Part shown: one piece after another, positions 58,236 through 64,000 of the stretch
Layout of the letters: every line of letters begins with the position of its first letter
How positions within the stretch are numbered: position 1 is the stretch's first letter
Assembly (NCBI GenBank): GCA_037102815.1
Contig: BTPP01000008.1
Coordinates: forward strand, 1,364,001-1,428,000
Origin: Neurospora intermedia
Lineage: Eukaryota > Ascomycota > Sordariomycetes > Sordariales > Sordariaceae
DNA: 64,000 bases
Direction: 5' to 3'
Notes under the pieces: generated by a model
Databases searched by the model: none
Told to the model about the DNA's origin: nothing
The model's input: only the letters and a program-made list of their open reading frames with translations
Made by a program: the position numbers and the translations under genes

Positions 58236-58341
58236 GATGAATGGCTGGCTGTGGAGGGTATGTTTGCCTGTGTTTGGGAAACAATAGTGTGGTGACTGAC
58301 GGACTGGAGATGAACCACTGAGAAGAAGTGAGACGTCTCTG

Positions 58342-58350
58342 CCTTTTATA
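58342..58350 (-). promoter_or_regulatory. TATA box of the AA9 gene
   Basis: TATAAAAGG on the minus strand, about 107 bases upstream of the AA9 start codon. This is a good match for a strongly inducible secreted-enzyme gene. Confidence 0.6.
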
Positions 58351-58874
58351 TCTCTTCCTTCTTTTCTCATAGACGCTACAAGACCATGTAACGCATCCCA
58401 TAGTCCGGGACATGGTTAGTACATTGGGCGACACTGCACTTTGTTGGTATTCATCGGCACTTGCTTGCCATTTCGCATAATTTCCAAGCTAAACATCCGA
58501 ATTCTTCCAACTGGATAACAAACTTCCATGGGACGCAATATCCGGGAGAGAAATTCTGTTCTCGTGTCATCGAGTAGCCATGGCAAAAGCTCGATGCGTA
58601 GCCACAGCAAGCGGTCCGACGGAGACTTGATGAGACTAGAGTGGCATTAAGGGTGTTGAGATAGATTGAATGAAGGATGTGGATGGTAGGTAGGAGTTGA
58701 TGAAGCTTCCATTTCCAGGAATCGGTGATGGAGGAGCTACATGGAAGGTAAGGACTAAGGTGTCAGTCAAAGAACCACCCAGCTGATTGGGTTATGTAAA
58801 TAGATGATCGCGCTCCTCTATGGCTGACCAGCTGTAAGCGACATGTATCATATCCTAAAGAAGTGGCGTCTACA

Positions 58875-58891
58875 CGGCGTCGCAGGCTCCG
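58875..58891. promoter_or_regulatory. CGG-N11-CCG Gal4/CLR-2-type site
   Basis: CGG at 58875-58877 and CCG at 58889-58891, exactly eleven bases apart, 640 bases upstream of the AA9 start. CGGN11CCG is the Gal4 pattern and, from my knowledge of Neurospora work, the motif of the cellulase regulator CLR-2. Confidence 0.5.
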
Positions 58892-59398
58892 GGGGAAGAA
58901 TCTGGGGTTGGCTGATTGGCGGTGTCACAAGGTTGATGGAAGACTCTTGGAAGATTGATTGAAAGAAGAGGGTATATAATACGCAGGGCCAATGGTATGA
59001 GCCAGGTTATTCAGGATAAAGGAGGCCGATAGATTAGGAAGCGGGTCATCCTGAGCGAGACAGGAAGTATTCGGTATTAAGAAGCTGGCTGACAGGCGTC
59101 GAAGCCATACGACAGCAAGGCGGTCACGGTACTCGATTCATCGTTGTCGGTATCACTAGAAGTTTTTCTGGATGTTGAGGCTTTTCATGAGTCGAAGTCG
59201 CTTGGTCTTAGCCTGAATCGAGTGAAGCTGAAAAGTGGCAGGTCAATGGTGACGGCCGAGTATCCGCACTCAAGACATCAGATGTCAAGACCACATATAG
59301 AGCGCAATCATGGAACACAAAGCGAACCAAGGTACGGGGTAACAAGTAGCTATCCCTTGACCGCGGTGTTGAAAATGCCAACTAGACTGCAGGACAGG

Positions 59399-59432
<34 letters not shown>

Positions 59433-59434
59433 TC
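59399..59434. repeat. (TA)n microsatellite
   Basis: About 36 bases of alternating A and T with one TT interruption, between the AA9 and QPRTase genes. Confidence 0.9.
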
Positions 59435-60061
59435 AAAGAGACGGTGACATAATACTCCGGTGTTGTTTGAATAGACGTCCAGCGTTGCCAATCTTTGAGA
59501 CTGTGATGACTGATGAGTGGAAGAACCGCGCTAACAGGTTAGGGTTAACAGGGCAACCCCTTCTTCCCCTCAGAAGCCCCGAAATCCTAGTCTGTCGCTC
59601 CCCCGCTCCCCGAAATTGCGCGGCCCGGCAGCGGACCGGGCATTCTGGGGACATTGAACGTCATCGTCTCAACTTGTACAATCGGCGACGACTTCAAATA
59701 CATCGCGATATCTGTAAGTGCGCTGCAAATTCCACATTGGCCCGGAAGTCTTTTCGCACCACCCCTCTCTTTTCCATCCACCGCCGGACTGTCTGCTTCG
59801 GACCTATTCCGGCTCATCGAGACCTTCAGCGGGTATTGTCGGAGCTGCACCGGCGTGTCTTCCGCTCATCTCATCCCGCAACCTATGAGTGGCCTCTCAC
59901 AAGTGTGACTAAGAACCCAGACTGCCTCTATCAAGATAGCTTTTGCAGCCATCGAATAAAGACATATTTCCCCAAAACAAACAAGCACTCACCAATTGCA
60001 GATCCAGGACTCGACGCAACCAAAAAAAAGGAAAATCTGAAATTTAAAAGAATCGCTCATC

Positions 60062-61043
60062 ATGATTGACATGGCTCTCGACCACGGCTCCCTCGAGCAC
60101 ATCCTCCCCGTTTCGTGGAAATCCCAAATCACAGCCTGGCTCGCTGAAGACACTCCTTCGTTCGACGTCGGCGGTTTCGTTGTCGGCGACGCGCCGCGCA
60201 CTGCCACTCTCTGGGGGAAGTCGCAGGGAATCTTGGCCGGCGTGCCCTTTTTCAATGAGGTGTTCACGCAGTGCGGCTGCACCGTCGAGTGGCACGCGAC
60301 CGAGGGCTGCCACGTCGAGACCCACGGCGGAAAGAGGGCGCTGGCGACGGTGACGGGTCCCGCGCGCGGCCTGCTCGAGGGCGAGCGTGTGGCCCTCAAC
60401 ATCCTGGCCCGCTGCTCCGGCGTGGCTACGCAGAGCCGGCACCTGCTGGTGAACCTGCGGAGTGCCGGGTACAAGGGGATCGTGGCGGGTACTAGGAAGA
60501 CCACGCCCGGATTCCGTCTTGTCGAGAAGTACGGCATGCTCGTCGGAGGAGCCGACACTCACCGCATGGATCTCAGCACCATGACCATGCTCAAGGACAA
60601 CCACGTGTGGAGCCGCGGCAGCATTACGGACGCTGTCAAGGCGGCTAAGGCGGCCGGTGGCTTCAGCCTCAAGATCGAGGTTGAGGTGCAGAGTGAGGAG
60701 GAAGCCGATGAGGCGATTGCTGCCGGTGCCGACATTATTATGCTGGACAACTTCACTGGTGAGGGCGTCAGGGTCGCTGCTCGCAGCCTGAAGGAAAGGT
60801 GGGCTGGCAAGAAGCAGTTCTTGCTTGAGGTTTCCGGTGGCTTGACTGCCGACAACGCCGAGTCCTACATTTGCCACGGTAAGTGTGCCGGATCAATCAT
60901 CTCCAGTAGAAGAATTGTCGCTGACAAGCACATTAGATATCGATATCCTTTCGACAAGCTCCATTCACCAAGGCGTGCCGCACGTCGACTTTTCGCTCAA
61001 GATCAATGTCGACAAGGGCACTGGCCCTGAGATTTCGAGCTAA
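60062..61043 (+). CDS. bna6: Nicotinate-nucleotide pyrophosphorylase (carboxylating), QPRTase
   Basis: Converts quinolinate and PRPP to nicotinate mononucleotide, the last step of de novo NAD synthesis from tryptophan. Two exons, 60062-60878 and 60937-61043, with a 58-nt intron (GTAAGT, GCTGAC, CATTAG) that restores [19 protein letters not shown]; 307 residues, the normal length. Motifs: [80 protein letters not shown] and [12 protein letters not shown]. Together they supply the substrate-binding Arg, His and Lys residues of the family. Two Met codons are close together ([13 protein letters not shown]); the first is used here. A large opposite-strand frame is a bias shadow. Confidence 0.96.
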
Positions 61044-61536
61044 TGGATTCATATAATGAGTTTTTGAGTGCACGACACATTGGTATGATACGTTACAATT
61101 CAAGCATGCAGTATTACCCGGCTTTGATGAGCAGGCTGTAATAGGCCAATTCGACCACTGTGAGTGATACAAAGTTGGAGGAACTGGAGTCGCACAACAA
61201 CAGGAGATGAGCGCCACCAAAATGGTACCAAATTGTCATGGACTGGCGTACCGTGATCAATGTCAAACCTGGTGCATCATGTTCTCCAAATCCCAGCACC
61301 TAGATGGTTATTTGGATTCCAAACCGGCCTTCCAAAATTGTGCCACGCTGAATAATCTTCGAGTCTTCTTTTTGACACTCCCAGCTAGATGGCCGCAAAA
61401 TGCAATACCATTGTTCACTGCGGATTGCTCTTCAGTGATAATCAGTCCCACCCAAAATGATTTCGGCGCACCTTTTCCCTAACGCCGACATGCAATATAG
61501 TCTAGTAATTCCAATAATCCCCAATCGACGATATGT
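61044..61536. other. Convergent intergenic region
   Basis: About 490 bases between the QPRTase and deacetylase stop codons. Nothing is recognised. Confidence 0.55.
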
Positions 61537-62481
61537 TTACCCCGTTGCCTCCTCCAAAAGCTGCGACACCGTCACAGCTTTATATCCCCTCCTCTGCATC
61601 TCTGGCAACACCTTCCTCAACATGGGCGGCGTCCAACTCCTCCGATCATGACAAATAATAATTCCCCCGGGGCTCAGCATACTGAGGATATGCCTCGCAT
61701 TCAACCAGGCATACCCAATCTGGGCATCATGTGGATATATGCTCCCCAAAACCAATCGATACCCCAGTTTCCTCACCAGACTCAACATCCTCTCGCTAAA
61801 GAACCCTGATCCCGGCCGATAATATTTGCCCTCGATGACTTGCTCTTCGACGGTCCCTCCTTCTCTTGTTCTTGTATCTCTTGTTTCTGTTGTTGTCGTC
61901 GTCATCGTATCTGTCCCACCTGCTGTTCTCCCCTCCTCTGCACCATGGCCAGCACTGCCACCAGGCCACACCCTCCCCTCGGCCTCATAAGCCTCTCGAA
62001 TCAATCCCTCCACCTCCTTCATCTGCCTCTCCAGCTCCTCATCCGCCAGCTCCCTCGCCATCTCATCATGCATCCCGTGATTCCCCAATTCATGCCCTTG
62101 CCTCACTATCTCCCTCAAGATCTCCTCCCTCCCCCGCACCTGGCCCCCAATGACAAAAAACGTCGCATGCGCCCCGCCCGCTTTCAATGCCGCGAGGATG
62201 TCTCTCGTGTGATCGGACGGCGCATCGTCAATGGTCAGGGCCACGATCTTGCGGTGCGGCGGCAACCAAAGGCGCCAGAGGACGTCGGTCCACCGTTGCG
62301 AAAAGTACCGGATCAAAGACGATGGCGGTTTGTAGATGGTATAGAAGGGGAGCACGAGGACGGAGGGGAGGATGAGCAGAAGGAGGATGAGGGTGGCCAT
62401 GCGGGCGCGGCGGGTGCGGCGGCGGAGGACAGCGGAAGGAAGGGCGGCGAAGAGGGAGAGGCGTGGGAGGAGGCGTGGCAT
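61537..62481 (-). CDS. Membrane-anchored polysaccharide deacetylase (NodB / CE4)
   Basis: Carbohydrate esterase family 4 type enzyme, expected to remove N-acetyl groups from chitin or a related polymer at the cell surface. Intronless, 314 residues. A basic N-terminal tail (about 1-28) precedes one membrane segment (ATLILLLLILPSVLVLPFYT), giving type II topology with the catalytic domain outside or in the secretory lumen. Motif 1 is LTIDDAPSDHT (TFDD variant; the Asp pair is present), motif 2 HELGNHGMHD (metal-binding H and NH, with the HxxxH-like spacing altered), motif 3 YYRPGSGFFS, motif 4 PGGIIICHDRR. A Gly/Thr/Arg/Glu-rich insertion (about residues 170-220) interrupts the domain between motifs 2 and 3. 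Some CE4-like proteins act on other substrates, so specificity is open. Confidence 0.88.
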   Translation of the reverse strand: MPRLLPRLSLFAALPSAVLRRRTRRARMATLILLLLILPSVLVLPFYTIYKPPSSLIRYFSQRWTDVLWRLWLPPHRKIVALTIDDAPSDHTRDILAALKAGGAHATFFVIGGQVRGREEILREIVRQGHELGNHGMHDEMARELADEELERQMKEVEGLIREAYEAEGRVWPGGSAGHGAEEGRTAGGTDTMTTTTTETRDTRTREGGTVEEQVIEGKYYRPGSGFFSERMLSLVRKLGYRLVLGSIYPHDAQIGYAWLNARHILSMLSPGGIIICHDRRSWTPPMLRKVLPEMQRRGYKAVTVSQLLEEATG

Positions 62482-63228
62482 AGTATCGCGGGGTGTCGCG
62501 AAGAAGGATGCAAGGTTGAAGTCGAGAGTTGAGGGAGGGCCGGGGAGGGCGGGTTATAGCGCCATTCCCTTCGTTCGCTGTAACTTGGTGCAAGACAGGA
62601 TTGAGAAGGCAGTCGGCGTGGGTTTCGAAGGTGATATCGGTCGGGGCTATGTCTGTCTGTCTGTCTGGCACAAAACGAATCAAATGGTTGGATCAAAGAG
62701 ACGGCAAGTTGAATAGGAGAAGCAGCGGAGAGTTCGTTGGAGAGACGCGACTCGAAGGACAAGGACGCAATTCAATTAACCCGATAAGCGATAAGGCCAT
62801 CAAGGGACCGATAACCCGACCTGAAGATGCAAGCTCTAGGGGATTGTGGGGCTCAGTGGGGTTCATTGTGGGGCAGCGTGGCCAGACTTTCCAGGAACGG
62901 ACATGCTTTGGCTGGCAAAGCAAAGCTCCTGAAGTTGCTGAAATGATCACCGGCAACACGCAGGGAGTCAGTCGATTCAGGTTACTCCTTTCATTTACAA
63001 TGCTTCTTCAAATGAAAGCTAAGCAGTGTAAAAGACAGCGTCTCCAAAAGTTGGACAACCCAACAATGAACGTGGTATATTTCCTTCTCTAACCCTAAAT
63101 CCCTTGTTTTCCTAAACGCCACAACCATATGCCATCTTTGTTGCCTTCAACCTTTGAACGTGAAAACGCCAGATGCTCCCAGATTCAAAACCCATGTGTA
63201 AACAGATCCAACAGTAACATACTACCTA
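62482..63228. other. Intergenic, promoter side of the deacetylase gene
   Basis: About 750 bases. A GTCT-rich stretch (TGTCTGTCTGTCTG) lies near 62651-62664. No gene recognised. Confidence 0.5.
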
Positions 63229-64000
63229 TTATGTAAACTTTTTCAAATCCTCCTTTTCCACCGTGCTGACAAAAGCATGGGTGAGGAAGTGCATCCAGAC
63301 CTTGTTCTGCCTTTTCTTTCCCTTCTTCTTCTTGTGCTTCTTTTTGTCGTGCTTCTTGAAGGTTTCCGTCTCCAACTCGTCTTCGTCCGAGTCGTCGTCG
63401 TCTACTTCTTCTCCATCACTCAGATCATCATCTTCTTGTTCTTCTTCGTCGTCTGTCTCTTCCACTTCCTCAAAGAGATCCTCCTCCTCCTCCTCCTCCT
63501 CCTCCTCCTCTTCGGCCGCGGGCTCGTACGAGACATCATCAAGACTCTTAGCCTTGCCTTTTTTGGGCTGCTTACTTATCCGGTACGCAAGCTCAACATA
63601 GTTTTTGACTGTGAGATCCCTCAGCTTGTACAGCTTATCATTAAAAGTACTGTATTCCACCTCAAACTGAAACTCGCGCGGGTCCGGCTTTGGGTGGATA
63701 GGCTTCCTGTTGCCGTGCCTTCCTTTGCGCCAGCGGAGAAGCCAATCCACCCATGTCTCCTCTTCTTCATCGTGATCCAACGACGCAGACGAGGCCTCGG
63801 TAGTAATGTTGTTGATGTGCGTAAGGTTGGCAAAATACTGAGTGTAGCCTGTCAGCGTAAGGGGCTGTGGGGAGTAGGCCGGTCCTGGCGGTGAGCTCTT
63901 CGCAGGGGGGTGGGGAACGAGGAAGTCGGGTTTTTTCGGCTTGGAGTCACCACCCTTGTGCTTCTTCCCCTTTTTCTTCTGGGCGTCGATCTCGTCGTCA
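63229..64000 (-). CDS. ppn1: Endopolyphosphatase (Ppn1), C-terminal part; runs off the window
   Basis: Vacuolar enzyme that cuts inorganic polyphosphate chains internally. Only the C-terminal 256 codons are inside the window; the frame is open to base 64000 and the metallophosphatase core lies beyond it. Visible blocks are typical of the fungal family: a Lys-rich loop then KPDFLVPHPPAKSSPPGPAY, SPQPLTLTGYTQYFANLTHI, TWVDWLLRWRKGRHGNRKPI, FQFEVEYSTFNDKLYKLRDL and VKNYVELAYRISKQPKKGK, ending WMHFLTHAFVSTVEKEDL. Within this, a run of glutamates from a (TCC)n/(CTC)n repeat (63481-63512) and a second acidic and Lys-rich stretch form a large low-complexity insertion, common in Sordariomycete versions. 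No intron is apparent in this portion. Confidence 0.9.
   Translation of the reverse strand, partial: DDEIDAQKKKGKKHKGGDSKPKKPDFLVPHPPAKSSPPGPAYSPQPLTLTGYTQYFANLTHINNITTEASSASLDHDEEEETWVDWLLRWRKGRHGNRKPIHPKPDPREFQFEVEYSTFNDKLYKLRDLTVKNYVELAYRISKQPKKGKAKSLDDVSYEPAAEEEEEEEEEEEDLFEEVEETDDEEEQEDDDLSDGEEVDDDDSDEDELETETFKKHDKKKHKKKKGKKRQNKVWMHFLTHAFVSTVEKEDLKKFT
63481..63512 (-). repeat. Trinucleotide repeat encoding poly-Glu in ppn1
   Basis: About ten copies of CTC/TCC on the plus strand, read as GAG on the coding strand, inside the acidic insertion of endopolyphosphatase. Length polymorphism between strains is likely. Confidence 0.85.

Larger units (their letters stand above)
58236..60061. promoter_or_regulatory. 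Divergent region between AA9 LPMO and QPRTase genes
   Basis: About 1.8 kb holding both promoters. It includes the AA9 TATA box, a Gal4-type site, and a (TA)n run at 59399-59434. A 200-codon plus frame at 59467-60069 has no domain and overlaps the QPRTase start; it is probably leader sequence. Confidence 0.55.

Noticed and set aside
59538-59547. TTAGGG-like telomere repeat
   Set aside because: Only about one and a half repeat units; not an interstitial telomere array.
60044-60877. 277-codon minus-strand frame
   Set aside because: Antisense shadow of the QPRTase gene.

Overview
The window is fungal nuclear DNA, almost certainly from Neurospora or a very close relative in the Sordariaceae. Genes are interrupted by short introns (mostly 55-100 nt) with GT...AG ends and CTGAC or CTAAC branch-like boxes. 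Codons mostly end in C. Intergenic spaces are long and pyrimidine-rich. The gene set is typical of filamentous ascomycetes: palF, a HET-domain gene, AA9 LPMO, erg6, lys2, slt11 and endopolyphosphatase. From memory only, the 379-residue sterol methyltransferase and the order AA9 / erg6 / GPI-anchored SOD fit the N. crassa erg-4 region; a BLAST search would settle the species. I saw no transposon, CRISPR array, plasmid feature or rRNA gene.

Left part (1-19 kb): palF/RIM8 arrestin for alkaline pH signalling (+), a fused pseudouridine-5'-phosphate glycosidase / pseudouridine kinase (-), a secreted GPI-type protein of unknown function (+), the SSU-processome protein Utp18 (+), a small basic protein probably bound for mitochondria (-), an intron-containing tRNA-Leu(CAA), and a UbiA-like membrane protein (+).

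Middle (19-42 kb) is gene-poor: a HET-domain protein (-), a GPI-anchored Cu-only superoxide dismutase (+) between two empty stretches of about 4.0 and 4.6 kb, a class V aminotransferase resembling the N-terminal half of molybdenum-cofactor sulfurase (+) with a decayed copy of its own 3' end downstream, tRNA-Val(AAC), and alpha-aminoadipate reductase for lysine synthesis (-).

Right part (42-64 kb) is dense housekeeping: zuotin (-) head-to-head with the complex III assembly factor MZM1 (+), the splicing factor Slt11 (-) head-to-head with sterol 24-C-methyltransferase (+), pyruvate dehydrogenase E1 beta (+), a single-pass membrane protein with a cysteine-rich ectodomain (-), an RCC1-repeat protein (+), an AA9 lytic polysaccharide monooxygenase (-), nicotinate-nucleotide pyrophosphorylase (+), a membrane-anchored polysaccharide deacetylase (-), and the 3' part of endopolyphosphatase (-), which runs off the right edge.

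The genes do not form a pathway cluster. I found no convincing novel multi-gene system. The items most worth a second look are the UbiA-like protein with altered acidic motifs, the stand-alone MOCOS-like enzyme and its duplicated tail, an 18-bp palindrome in the slt11-erg6 promoter, a Gal4/CLR-2-type site upstream of the AA9 gene, and coding-like patches inside the 27-31.6 kb gap. Exon boundaries were placed by hand from splice consensus and reading frame; there is no transcript evidence.
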